Part shown: positions 6,962 through 15,257 of the stretch, in pieces | How positions within the stretch are numbered: position 1 is the stretch's first letter | How the letters are laid out: each line of letters starts with the position of its first letter | Assembly: GCA_934293005.1 (NCBI GenBank) | Contig: CAKQYA010000009.1 | Span: forward strand, 28,087 to 92,086 | Length of the DNA stretch: 64,000 nucleotides | From: an uncultured Bacteroidaceae bacterium | GTDB taxonomy: Bacteria; Bacteroidota; Bacteroidia; Bacteroidales; Bacteroidaceae | Reading direction: 5' to 3' | The notes under the pieces: generated by a model | Seen by the model: only the letters and a program-made list of their open reading frames with translations | Told to the model about the DNA's origin: nothing | Databases searched by the model: none | Program-made: the position numbers and the translations under genes

Positions 6962-8227
6962 GCGAAGCAGCCCATCATAGTAAGCATCGAAATAACCGTC
7001 CTCAAACGGCACATGCTTAGCATTCCAAAGAGCATCGACAAATTCCTTGCTTTTGGCATGGCTGCACATCATCGATGCCGCAGCAGTAGTGGCTACAAGA
7101 CCTATGGAATGGCGCAGTTTCTTGAAGCCGCCTGCTTGAAGTATCTCTCCTTCGTCGGGCAACGTTCCGTCAACTCTATACTGGTCCTTAAAACTGTCCA
7201 CTCCCTGCGAATAAAAGAAATTCTGTATCTTCTCTCCATAACTGCGCTGCCATTCTCCGTCAGCGCAACTCCACTCATAATCGAGAGCTATATTCATAGG
7301 CACGCGCCAAGAGTCGTAGCGGAAGTTGTTTGAGCCATTGCGGCGGCCCATGAACGATCCCATCTCACCGCCATCATATTGGCACATGTCAGCGTTTAGC
7401 CCTGTCTTCTCGTTGATTGCTTTATGAAGAAAAGCCCTCGATGCCTCCGCACACTCCTTCCAATACTCGCTTTGTCCATCATCTGCCCACTTGCTCCAAA
7501 CCTCATAAAAGGCCGGTATGTGATATGAAGGGTCTGTGTAAGTAGCTCCAAATCCATCAGGCGTGAACGTGATGAGCTTGGTGTCAGGATCTATAAGACA
7601 TGCCTTCTTATTTTCTTTCTTCTGCATTGGCATGTCAGCGCTATCGTCTTTGGCCGAAACATCCCAATACATTCCCATGCAGGCATTAAGTATGTGCTGC
7701 GCTTCTGCCTTGTAGTTTATGCCTGTGTCGTTTCCCCAGCGGTTGGAGGCAAAGATTAGCGCAGTGATAAAATACAGTTCGCCATCCGATGCGGAGCCAT
7801 GCGAATTTTTAGTGCCGTCGGTCTTGCAGCTCCATGCAAAGTATCCATTGCGCTGTCCGCCTTGATGCTGCATATATTTCTTGCTCCAGCGCCACAAGCG
7901 GTCAAATATGTCTTTCTTGTCAAACTGCACTGCTATCATCATGCCATACGACATTCCCTCAGTGCGGACATCATGATTCTTTATGTCCGACACATAGCCT
8001 AAAGAATCGCCAACCTCGAAATAGACTTTGTTTGGACCATAGAACACATCATTGAAGACTTCATACACTTTTGCATCAACATCTTTTTTGCCATAGCCCA
8101 TCTCCACAAATAAATTACGGTACTTTCCTGTTTCGAATGCTCCCTTAGTCCATGGAGCATACGACTGCGCCTTGATGCCAACTGCCGTCAGCACCAGCAC
8201 ACACAATAATATCAACGTTCGTTTCAT
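6911..8227 (-). CDS. GH8 glycoside hydrolase, probable reducing-end xylose-releasing exo-oligoxylanase
   Basis: 438 residues from the ATG at 8227, which starts a clear signal peptide (MKRTLILLCVLVLTAVGIKA). A frame-open ATG at 8260 lies inside a dispersed repeat and would put eleven unrelated residues in front, so it is rejected. The GH8 hallmarks are the general acid in RTEGMSYGMM (Glu90), SASDGE (Asp148) and YDSWRVP (Asp305, likely base). The closest recognisable subgroup is the Rex enzymes, which remove xylose from the reducing end of xylo-oligosaccharides; endo-xylanase activity is the alternative. It is secreted, probably periplasmic. It neighbours a GH51 arabinofuranosidase, which supports arabinoxylan breakdown, and overlaps the DUF4435 gene convergently. 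Confidence 0.85.
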   Translation of the reverse strand: MKRTLILLCVLVLTAVGIKAQSYAPWTKGAFETGKYRNLFVEMGYGKKDVDAKVYEVFNDVFYGPNKVYFEVGDSLGYVSDIKNHDVRTEGMSYGMMIAVQFDKKDIFDRLWRWSKKYMQHQGGQRNGYFAWSCKTDGTKNSHGSASDGELYFITALIFASNRWGNDTGINYKAEAQHILNACMGMYWDVSAKDDSADMPMQKKENKKACLIDPDTKLITFTPDGFGATYTDPSYHIPAFYEVWSKWADDGQSEYWKECAEASRAFLHKAINEKTGLNADMCQYDGGEMGSFMGRRNGSNNFRYDSWRVPMNIALDYEWSCADGEWQRSYGEKIQNFFYSQGVDSFKDQYRVDGTLPDEGEILQAGGFKKLRHSIGLVATTAAASMMCSHAKSKEFVDALWNAKHVPFEDGYFDAYYDGLLRLFAFMHLSGKYRIIEP

Positions 8228-8245
8228 AATAATAAAATGATTAGG

Positions 8246-8275
8246 TAAGTAGGTGTTCAAAATATTTTATAATAT
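8246..8275 (+). repeat. Solo copy of the AAGTAGGTGTTCA repeat
   Basis: TAAGTAGGTGTTCAAAATATTTTATAATAT is homologous to the terminal repeats of the 189-bp element at 26208-26396. It lies 18 nt upstream of the GH8 start codon. Confidence 0.75.
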
Positions 8276-8409
8276 CTAACAATAATTCGTTAAAAAACAT
8301 ACGAATGAATATCCTTCGTAGCTTGATGTAATAAGCAGATAAAAATAATTAGAATCACCATTCACACAACATTTATAATAATCGTCATTCGGAATGGTTA
8401 ATAGTTTGA

Positions 8410-8462
8410 CAATAGCTTCCAGATGCAACAGCACTACAAATGCATGCATCTGGAAGCTATTG
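8410..8462. repeat. Perfect 18-bp inverted repeat between GH51 and GH8
   Basis: CAATAGCTTCCAGATGCA (8410-8427) and its exact complement (8445-8462) flank a 17-nt loop. It is downstream of GH51 and upstream of GH8 on the minus strand. No T-tract follows directly, so a simple intrinsic terminator is doubtful; a processing hairpin or protein site is possible. Confidence 0.75.
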
Positions 8463-8567
8463 ATATTAGATAACACTTTTCACAAGCAGACATCCTGACA
8501 TATTATCCAACAACTCTTTTGTGTCGTCTTCAAAAAACATCAAGCATGTCTCATATTATGCAGACAA

Positions 8568-10544
8568 TTACAATTTGACTCTGATGACAGAGCATGAATA
8601 TGGCTCCACAGAAAGAGTCATCTTCTTGCTCATCTTGATGTCCTTAGTCACAGGAGCCACAGGCTGAGCGTCGAAATAATTCTGCTGCTCAGGCTGACCG
8701 CTCATAGTGGTTATTGTAGCTTTTGACTTAATCTTAAAGCGGCTCAAGTCTATGCTGGCATCCTTTGCCTCGCCCGCTGCATTGACAAGCTTGATGTAAA
8801 GTTCACGCTTTTCGGTGTTGAGCACACATGAAGTGCCCTGGTATTTGTCACCACCCTTGATTGTGGCCACATCACCATAATAATAGTTGCCTGCTGTAGT
8901 GCCGAACATCTGCTGCACATAGTAGCTGCAAGTGAGAATCACATTGCTATTGTCAAAATAGATGAGGTCTGGATTCCAGCTCTCGTGATGTTTCTTTGCG
9001 AAGAGCGGAGCATAACTTGTCATAGCCACAACATCTCCGTTGCGCTCAACGCCAAGGAGATAAAGAGCCTCAGCCAAAGCATCCTGCAACTTACGGTCTT
9101 TTGCCGCATATTCGCCGAGATAAACCTTTGTCTTGCGGTCACGTGGGTAGTTGTCGTAATTAGCCTGGTTGTTGATGAAATATTCCTTTGGCTCATAGTA
9201 ATGCTCATCAAGGATAGCAAGGTCGGTCTCCTCTGCTATTCTCCATCCATTGTCAAAGTCGGGGTTGCCCTTGTGCGAACCAGGTCCGGCAGTTCCCACG
9301 ATGATAATCTCCGGGTGCTTCTTGCGAACAATATTATATATATACTTGAATCGTTCCTCAAATTCAGGAGTAATCTTCTCCTCATTGCCTATGCCGAGAT
9401 ACTTAAGTCCGAAAGGTTTCGGATGGCCAGCCTCCGCACGCTTCTTGCCCCATGTGGTATTGACATCGCCATTAGCCCACTCGATAAGGTCGAGAGCGTC
9501 CTGAACCCACTCATCCATCTCACTCATTGGCACAGCGTCCTGAGCCTGTGTTCTCATGCCCCAGCCGCCATTTGTGCCCTGGCAGCTCACGCCGCAAGGC
9601 AAGATAGGCAGAGCATCCATGCCAAGATCCTCACAAAGCTGGAAATACTCATAATAGCCCAATCCCATAGACTGGTGATAGCCCCACGTGTTTTTCAACC
9701 CACGACGCTGTTCCTTCGGACCAATAGTGGTTTTCCAACGATAAGTGTCCCAGAAGCCATCGCCGCCTCCATGGATGACACATCCTCCGGGGAAGCGCAT
9801 GAACTTAGGTTCGAGTCCCTTCAGAGCCTCAACCATGTCTTTGCGCAGACCATGCCCATTGTACGTGTCCTGTGGCATGAGCGACACCATGTCCACGTCC
9901 ACATCTCCTGTAGTGAGACAGAGCACCTGCAGGTTTGCATGCTCACAGTCAGCATTTGATGTTATTTCTGCCGTATATTTCTTCCAGTCCTTGCTGTCGG
10001 CTGTAATAGTGGCCTCACCAAGCACAGCATCCTTCTCTCCCACAAGCACAATGCGCATGTCCTTGTTCTTGGCATCCACATTGCGAAGGAACACCGAGAA
10101 GTCATACTTAGCTCCTGCCTTGACAGCTATGCCGTCGAAGCCATCATTGCGCATGCCCACACCGGTCCATCCGTTGAAGTCGTAGTAGTGTCCCACTCGC
10201 TCTATATGCAGGCGCATATATGTAGGGTTGTTCTCATGTATTGGATTTGCCATCATCGGAGTGATGTATCCAAGAGAATGGCCTGGGCGCATGAAACGCC
10301 ATGCGGTGCCAGCACCCCATCCGTCACGCTCTGTAGGGTTATACTCAAACGAGCCATTCTGAACGAGCTCTGCATAGAGTCCGCCATCGGCCGAATAACT
10401 GATATCCTCAAAGAAGATACCAATCAAATCCTTACTGATTTCCTTACCTCCAATAGGTGCTTTCATCTTTTGGGCCGACATGTTGAGCGGTGAGCCCAAA
10501 GTGGCCGCAAGCGCAACGGCCTGCAATGTGTTGATTAGTTTCAT
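8568..10544 (-). CDS. GH51 alpha-L-arabinofuranosidase
   Basis: 658 residues with a signal peptide ending near MSAQ. The architecture is an N-terminal carbohydrate-binding-like beta-sandwich region with the family entry motif IGIFFEDISYSADGG, a central (beta/alpha)8 barrel, and a C-terminal beta domain. The acid/base is Glu388 in GIGNEEK and the nucleophile Glu478 in VYLGEYAA, both in the clan GH-A positions. It removes arabinofuranosyl side chains from arabinoxylan or arabinan, outside the cytoplasm. The promoter is TATCTTTG at 10580-10587. The GH8 and BNR_4 neighbours point to arabinoxylan use. Confidence 0.92.
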   Translation of the reverse strand: MKLINTLQAVALAATLGSPLNMSAQKMKAPIGGKEISKDLIGIFFEDISYSADGGLYAELVQNGSFEYNPTERDGWGAGTAWRFMRPGHSLGYITPMMANPIHENNPTYMRLHIERVGHYYDFNGWTGVGMRNDGFDGIAVKAGAKYDFSVFLRNVDAKNKDMRIVLVGEKDAVLGEATITADSKDWKKYTAEITSNADCEHANLQVLCLTTGDVDVDMVSLMPQDTYNGHGLRKDMVEALKGLEPKFMRFPGGCVIHGGGDGFWDTYRWKTTIGPKEQRRGLKNTWGYHQSMGLGYYEYFQLCEDLGMDALPILPCGVSCQGTNGGWGMRTQAQDAVPMSEMDEWVQDALDLIEWANGDVNTTWGKKRAEAGHPKPFGLKYLGIGNEEKITPEFEERFKYIYNIVRKKHPEIIIVGTAGPGSHKGNPDFDNGWRIAEETDLAILDEHYYEPKEYFINNQANYDNYPRDRKTKVYLGEYAAKDRKLQDALAEALYLLGVERNGDVVAMTSYAPLFAKKHHESWNPDLIYFDNSNVILTCSYYVQQMFGTTAGNYYYGDVATIKGGDKYQGTSCVLNTEKRELYIKLVNAAGEAKDASIDLSRFKIKSKATITTMSGQPEQQNYFDAQPVAPVTKDIKMSKKMTLSVEPYSCSVIRVKL

Positions 10545-10575
10545 GTAGTTTTAGGTATATTTGTGAAAATAAAAT

Positions 10576-10621
10576 GTTGCAAAGATAGAAGTTTTTTCGT
10601 CATTCCAACTATCTTTGCAAC
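10576..10621. promoter_or_regulatory. Inverted repeat carrying two opposed -7 boxes; GH51 promoter
   Basis: GTTGCAAAGATAG (10576-10588) and CTATCTTTGCAAC (10609-10621) are a perfect 13-bp inverted repeat. Each arm contains TATCTTTG, on the minus strand at 10580-10587 (fits the GH51 start at 10544) and on the plus strand at 10610-10617. On the minus strand the hairpin is followed by ATTTTATTTT, so it could also terminate the BNR_4 transcript. Confidence 0.6.
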
Positions 10622-10665
10622 AAAAACACATCATTTGGCGACTGAGCCTGTGTTATATTCAATTA

Positions 10666-12429
10666 TTATGTCGACTTTTGCATTACCACCTTTACATTGC
10701 CTGCCAGCTTCACGTCCGGCTTTTCTTTAGCCTTTTTAACGCATGGCACCTTAATATCAACCATGCCATTGCGCCACACAGTGAGATATTCACCATCAAG
10801 ACTCATGGATAGTCTGAAAGCAGGAAGCTTAGTCTTGCTGTACCACCTGCCATCTGTAGTTGCATTGTTCTCCGTAGCCCAACTGTCGGCCGTGCCCAGC
10901 ACATTCTGCCCCTTGAATGTCACTCCGTCTATTTTCACATAAGGATACTGATCTGCATCCACTCCATAGACAATGCCATTGCTCAGGCGCACGAGTTCAC
11001 CCTCATAACTGTCCTTGTCGACAAGCACATTCATGTCCATCACCACATTCTTCCTATTCCAATCCATCTTAGGCAGACGACTGTCAATCATGATGGTTGT
11101 AGGGTAAGCATTCTTATACCTTGTGTTGACTATCCAATAATAATATTTGCCATTCATCCAAGCCAAACGATACTTTCCCTTGCGGGTGCCTTCTATGACG
11201 AACGGACGGGAATTGTTTTCCTTCGAATTGCGAGTGACCTGCTCTGAGGCAACCACCTTTGAGCCGTCATCGCTCATGGTATATTTCACTATCTCATACA
11301 CACCGTCCACAGGCACCGAGCAATACACATCATTCACATTGTCACGGTCGATGGCCATGCCGCCAGAATAGCATCTTTCCGTAGTTGGGGTCTGATGGAA
11401 ATGCCCTCCTCCGTTGGCTATGAATGCGGCATGCCATCCCTTGCCATCCCATGTGGCATAATAATAATCGTGTGAATCCTTCTCCTTGTTTATCTTCGTC
11501 AAGCTTATTATAGGGAATGCAGACTTCTTGTCTATAGCAATATTCCAAAGCCAGTCGCGGCGGTCGTCCGTCCTGTCCACCACTGTGGCTGGATAAGCCT
11601 TCGCATATTCATCGTTGCGCCTCACCTTGAAAGGTCCATCCTTCACATTGCTCAACTTATTGCCATTGATGTCGTACAGGCATCTGTCGTTGATGTCAAA
11701 AATGTTATAATACAACCAATTGGGGTATTCATTGTCAGGATGTCCTGTGGTGTATGCAAGTCCAATCTTGTCCTTGCCATTGCTCACATACTTTGCGTAT
11801 GGGCGAGCTCCAGACGACTGCACCATCTGGTAAGGGCCCCAAGTGAACTTGATATTGTCGTCATTGTCGGGCATACTCATCTGAGCCACCGTAGGATGCC
11901 AGCCAATGCCTCGCCAGCACATATATATATGATTGGGATCATCACTAAGGATAAATGGATTTGGATAAGTGGTGTTGTTTGCTGTGGCCAGCCGTTTCTC
12001 TTCGCCAAGACATGTGATGTCTCCTGGTCTGCGGCTGATGCGGTAATAGAAACAAGGCTCATCCGTGTGGCGAGAATAGATAATCATCACACGCCCGTCA
12101 GGCAATACGAGAAACGAAGGATTGTCATGATCGTCTGGCTGAAACCACGAGCGCACCAGCACCTCAGCCCGCTTATTCCTCTTATGGTCTATCTGCATGG
12201 CCTTAATGCTGCCATGATAGTCAATATAGCCAATATAAGTGGCGTCGATCTTTCCATCCTTGCTCTCATAGTGAAGAGCACGAGGATCGGCAAACCAGCA
12301 CCAAGCACCTTCTGCAAGTTGGCCATCTGTGCCAACACTGTAGCCAGAGAAAGCTTTCTTCCCTTGCGCAAAGGCAAGTCCGGCCATCGCCATGGCCATG
12401 ATGGCGACAAGTAACAGTTTCTTTGTCAT
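10666..12429 (-). CDS. Secreted BNR_4 beta-propeller protein
   Basis: 587 residues with a signal peptide (MTKKLLLVAIMAMAMAGLAFAQ). The family pattern of BNR_4 repeat proteins is seen in GAWCWFADPRALHYE, YIGYIDYHGSIKAMQID, HDNPSFLVLPDGRVMIIYSRH and GGMAIDRDNVNDVYCSV, consistent with a five-bladed sialidase-like propeller. Such proteins sit in polysaccharide loci of Bacteroidetes; several related propellers are hydrolases or lyases, but I cannot assign a reaction. Its own promoter box TATCTTTG lies at 12483-12490. The position directly upstream of GH51 and GH8 in the same direction suggests a substrate linked to hemicellulose or pectin side chains. Confidence 0.75.
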   Translation of the reverse strand: MTKKLLLVAIMAMAMAGLAFAQGKKAFSGYSVGTDGQLAEGAWCWFADPRALHYESKDGKIDATYIGYIDYHGSIKAMQIDHKRNKRAEVLVRSWFQPDDHDNPSFLVLPDGRVMIIYSRHTDEPCFYYRISRRPGDITCLGEEKRLATANNTTYPNPFILSDDPNHIYMCWRGIGWHPTVAQMSMPDNDDNIKFTWGPYQMVQSSGARPYAKYVSNGKDKIGLAYTTGHPDNEYPNWLYYNIFDINDRCLYDINGNKLSNVKDGPFKVRRNDEYAKAYPATVVDRTDDRRDWLWNIAIDKKSAFPIISLTKINKEKDSHDYYYATWDGKGWHAAFIANGGGHFHQTPTTERCYSGGMAIDRDNVNDVYCSVPVDGVYEIVKYTMSDDGSKVVASEQVTRNSKENNSRPFVIEGTRKGKYRLAWMNGKYYYWIVNTRYKNAYPTTIMIDSRLPKMDWNRKNVVMDMNVLVDKDSYEGELVRLSNGIVYGVDADQYPYVKIDGVTFKGQNVLGTADSWATENNATTDGRWYSKTKLPAFRLSMSLDGEYLTVWRNGMVDIKVPCVKKAKEKPDVKLAGNVKVVMQKST

Positions 12430-12482
12430 AGATAAGTTGTTATAAGTTAGTTATGTTTGTTTATAATAGAACAATGTCAATG

Positions 12483-12490
12483 CAAAGATA
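12483..12490 (-). promoter_or_regulatory. Promoter -7 box (TATCTTTG) of the BNR_4 gene
   Basis: Minus strand, 54 nt upstream of the start codon at 12429. Confidence 0.55.
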
Positions 12491-12543
12491 TGAAAAAAAA
12501 GAAAAAGAGCATCTAACAAAGCCTGCAAATGGCAGAAAATGCC

Positions 12544-12551
12544 TAACTTTG
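12544..12551 (+). promoter_or_regulatory. Promoter -7 box (TAACTTTG) of the thioesterase gene
   Basis: Plus strand, 26 nt upstream of the ATG at 12577; divergent from the BNR_4 promoter. Confidence 0.6.
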
Positions 12552-12576
12552 TAGTTGAAATAAACACAACGGCACA

Positions 12577-12990
12577 ATGACACTACTTGAAAGACTTAAT
12601 AATGGCGACCGCTTTGCCTCAAGCATCGGAGCACATCTGACAGAGGTGAAGGAAGGAAGCGCCAAGGCCAAACTCACAGTGGAAGAGCGGCACCTTAATG
12701 GTGGCGGCGTATGCCAAGGCGGTGCGATATACACCCTTGCCGACCTTGCCTTCGCCGCCGTGACCAACAGCCATGGCATCCTGTCTCTTGGCATCTCAAA
12801 CACCATCACCTTTCTCAAAGCAGCACAATTAGGCGACACCATCACAGCCGAATGCACCGAACTGCTCAACCACCACAAACTGCCCTACTGCGACATAAAA
12901 ATAACAAACCAGCACGGTGAACTCCTTGCAGTGATGACAGGACTTGCCTACCGCATGAAAAAGGATTTTCCTTTCGATTCACTGATGTGA
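12577..12990 (+). CDS. PaaI-family hotdog thioesterase
   Basis: 137 residues, single hotdog domain. The stretch LNGGGVCQGGAIYTLADLAFA (about 47-67) is the PaaI-type helix with the Gly-rich substrate pocket and the Asp that activates water in place of a Glu or Asn. Such enzymes hydrolyse aryl- or acyl-CoA thioesters in the cytoplasm; the true substrate is unknown. The PHP gene follows 96 nt downstream in the same direction and may be cotranscribed, though no functional link is obvious. Confidence 0.85.
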   Translation: MTLLERLNNGDRFASSIGAHLTEVKEGSAKAKLTVEERHLNGGGVCQGGAIYTLADLAFAAVTNSHGILSLGISNTITFLKAAQLGDTITAECTELLNHHKLPYCDIKITNQHGELLAVMTGLAYRMKKDFPFDSLM

Positions 12991-13086
12991 CACCTTAATT
13001 GTATTATACACAGACTGCATGATATGCAATCCGACAAAAGCACATGCTTATAAACGGCATATCATCATACATACAACACATCTAAT

Positions 13087-13809
13087 ATGATTGACATAAA
13101 ACTTGACGTGCACACCCACACCCTTGTGTCGGGACACGCCTTCTGCACACTCAAGGAAATGGTTGACGAAGCCTGCCGCCACAACCTCACACTCTTCGGA
13201 GTGACAGAACATGGCCCTGCTATACCAGGCACATGCTCCCCCATATATTTCCGCAACCAATACGTGGTGCCGCGGCAATATGGCAACACAACGTTGCTCA
13301 TGGGAGCCGAATTGAACATCATCGACTATGAAGGCAACCTTGACATAACCGATGAAGCGACACTGCGATGCATGGATCACGTAATAGCCGGCCTCCACCT
13401 TCTTTGCTACGCCGATGGCACCAAACAGCAAAACACCTCCGCCATCATTGGAGCCATAGAGAACCCAAGGGTAAACATCATCTCCCATCCATGCGACGGG
13501 ACAGCTTCACACCTTGACCTTGAAGCCATAGTGCTTGCAGCTAAACAGCACAACACTTTGCTTGAGTTAAACAGCAGTTCACTAAACCCATCACGAGGCA
13601 AACACCTTGCGCATCCTATGTTTGTTGAAATGCTACAGCTATGCAAGAAGCATAGCGTGAATATCATCCTCGGAAGCGATGCACACCATTCTGCCGCTAT
13701 ATGCGACTACCATCATGCCCTTCCGCTGCTTAAGGAAACCGACTTTCCCGATTCACTTATCATCAATGACAAGCCGGCGGAATTTCTCCAAATGATAGGC
13801 AAAAGATGA
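13087..13809 (+). CDS. PHP-domain phosphoesterase (YcdX-like)
   Basis: 240 residues. The metal-binding motifs of the PHP superfamily are all visible: DVHTHT (7-12), TEHG near 42, HPCD near 137 and GSDAHH near 198, which suits the trinuclear-zinc YcdX-type phosphatases rather than DNA polymerase or histidinol-phosphatase forms. A phosphatase acting on a small phosphorylated metabolite is likely; the substrate is not known. The cytoplasm is the expected site because there is no signal peptide. Confidence 0.85.
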   Translation: MIDIKLDVHTHTLVSGHAFCTLKEMVDEACRHNLTLFGVTEHGPAIPGTCSPIYFRNQYVVPRQYGNTTLLMGAELNIIDYEGNLDITDEATLRCMDHVIAGLHLLCYADGTKQQNTSAIIGAIENPRVNIISHPCDGTASHLDLEAIVLAAKQHNTLLELNSSSLNPSRGKHLAHPMFVEMLQLCKKHSVNIILGSDAHHSAAICDYHHALPLLKETDFPDSLIINDKPAEFLQMIGKR

Positions 13810-13868
13810 ACAAAATGCACATAAGCAGAATTTTTTGCCACTTCGTGCTAAAAAAAGGCACCAATTAT

Positions 13869-13899
13869 TTTGCCATTTGAAAAAAAGTGTCTACCTTTG
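13869..13899 (+). promoter_or_regulatory. Promoter of the tRNA-Phe pair
   Basis: TTTG at 13869-13872 and TACCTTTG at 13892-13899 with 19 nt between. The next bases CACTCGCAAAAC are identical to those of the tRNA-Glu promoter. Confidence 0.75.
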
Positions 13900-13923
13900 C
13901 ACTCGCAAAACGAAATCAGAGAC

Positions 13924-13996
13924 GGTGCCATAGCTCAGTTGGTAGAGCATCGGACTGAAAATCCGTGTGTCCCCGGTTCGAATCCTGGTGGTACCA
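13924..13996 (+). tRNA. tRNA-Phe(GAA), first copy
   Basis: 73 nt without an encoded CCA. GGTGCCA pairs with TGGTACC, the anticodon loop is CTGAAAA with GAA, and the T-arm has GGTTCGAATCC. Identical in sequence to the copy 50 nt downstream. Confidence 0.95.
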
Positions 13997-14046
13997 CTCT
14001 CACGATTCCGTCATAAACAGGCAACGGGCAACAGTTGCCAAACAAT

Positions 14047-14119
14047 GGTGCCATAGCTCAGTTGGTAGAGCATCGGACTGAAAATCCGTGTGTCCCCGGT
14101 TCGAATCCTGGTGGTACCA
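14047..14119 (+). tRNA. tRNA-Phe(GAA), second copy
   Basis: Exact duplicate of the tRNA at 13924-13996, in tandem. No separate promoter is visible in the 50-nt spacer, so both are probably cut from one transcript ending at the hairpin at 14124. Confidence 0.95.
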
Positions 14120-14123
14120 CAAA

Positions 14124-14156
14124 AAGAGGAAGTGATGTGATCACTTCCTCTTTTTT
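14124..14156 (+). terminator. Rho-independent terminator of the tRNA-Phe pair
   Basis: AAGAGGAAGTGAT and ATCACTTCCTCTT form a perfect 13-bp stem with a 3-nt GTG loop; six T follow the CCTC arm. Confidence 0.92.
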
Positions 14157-14330
14157 AGTTTCATGTTCCCTCATAAAAGGTCTGCCAATTTTGGGTTACT
14201 GTCACACTTCATCTCACAATGAAGAAAAAAAGCAGATTATCATGCCATTATTGACAAGATAACCTGCTGATAACTTAACAATTTGCAGAAAGCATGCCCT
14301 TCCGCTCACGGTTATAGAAGATGCCGAAAA

Positions 14331-15149
14331 CTACACTCCTGAGAACGAACTGAAACCGCCATCCACAGGAATGATGGTTCCTGTAACGAAACTTGCCTCG
14401 TCAGAAGCTAGGAAACGCACTATGCCGTTCAACTCTGATATGTCGCCAAAGCGTCCCATAGGAGTTTTGTTGAGCACCTTGTGGCTGCGCTCCGTGAGAG
14501 AGCCGTCGTCATTGAGCAAGGCTTTGCGGTTTTGCTCGCCAATGAAGAAACCTGGAGCTATGGCGTTAACACGAATCTTCTCACCATATTTGCGGGCAAA
14601 ATCCTGAGCGAGCCACTTTGTCAAGGCATTGACGCCTTCCTTGGCAATAGAATAGCCCATCACACGCGAGAGAGCATCATATGCAGCCATCGAACTCACA
14701 TTGATGATGCTGCCGCTCTTCTGCTCTGCCATAATCTTGCCAAAGGTGAGGCATGGATATATAGTGCCCCAAAGATTAAGGTCGATGACCTTATGCAAAG
14801 CCTCAATATCACACTCATACACATTCATGTCATCCATGATATTGGCTCCGCCCACATTGCCTCCAGCAGCATTGACGAGAACATCCACACGACCGAAATC
14901 AGCCTTGATTTGCTCTGTAAGAGCCACTATCCCCTCATGCTTGAGCACATTGCACACGTAACCCGTAACAGAGGTTCCATTAGCTTCGGCCACAGGAGCG
15001 AGCTTGGCAAGAGCCTTGTCCACTGTCTCTTGACGAGAACCCACAACCACCACTGTGGCACTTGCCTGCAGCAGGCCTTCACTTACATTGCTGCCGAGCA
15101 CGCCTGTGCCACCTGTCACCACAGCAATCTTTCCTTTTAATGATGTCAT
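14331..15149 (-). CDS. SDR-family oxidoreductase, probable fructuronate reductase (UxuB function)
   Basis: 272 residues, classical short-chain dehydrogenase. The cofactor motif is TGGTGVLG (13-20), NAAGG lies near 93, the catalytic Ser is in NVSSMAAYD and the Tyr-x3-Lys pair in GYSIAKEG. It stands 108 nt downstream of uxuA in the same direction. In Bacteroidetes the NAD-dependent step between fructuronate and mannonate is often done by such an SDR instead of the long-chain UxuB of enterobacteria, so the assignment rests on neighbourhood. The N-terminus and the PVDGG end are full length. A solo repeat (15214-15241) lies between the two genes. Confidence 0.75.
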   Translation of the reverse strand: MTSLKGKIAVVTGGTGVLGSNVSEGLLQASATVVVVGSRQETVDKALAKLAPVAEANGTSVTGYVCNVLKHEGIVALTEQIKADFGRVDVLVNAAGGNVGGANIMDDMNVYECDIEALHKVIDLNLWGTIYPCLTFGKIMAEQKSGSIINVSSMAAYDALSRVMGYSIAKEGVNALTKWLAQDFARKYGEKIRVNAIAPGFFIGEQNRKALLNDDGSLTERSHKVLNKTPMGRFGDISELNGIVRFLASDEASFVTGTIIPVDGGFSSFSGV

Positions 15150-15213
15150 ATCGTATTGTTATTTGTTTTTCTTAAATTATAGGGTATGTTAATGTATAAA
15201 AGGCCAAACAGAC

Positions 15214-15241
15214 ATTAAGTAGGTGTTCAAAATTATTTTAC
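15214..15241 (+). repeat. Solo copy of the AAGTAGGTGTTCA repeat
   Basis: Starts TTAAGTAGGTGTTCAAAATT and continues ATTTTA, matching the left terminal repeat of the 189-bp element at 26208. Lies in the uxuA-SDR spacer. Confidence 0.75.
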
Positions 15242-15257
15242 AACAGCCCACTTAAAG

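Larger units (their letters stand above)
8228..8567. other. Intergenic region between GH51 and GH8 genes
   Basis: No gene. It holds a solo copy of the AAGTAGGTGTTCAAAAT repeat directly in front of the GH8 gene (8246-8275) and a perfect 18-bp inverted repeat (8410-8462). The rest is AT-rich and probably carries the GH8 promoter, which I could not pin down. Confidence 0.6.

Noticed and set aside
8228..8260. Upstream start of the GH8 protein at 8260
   Set aside because: It would translate part of the dispersed AAGTAGGTGTTCA repeat in front of a clear signal peptide that begins at 8227.
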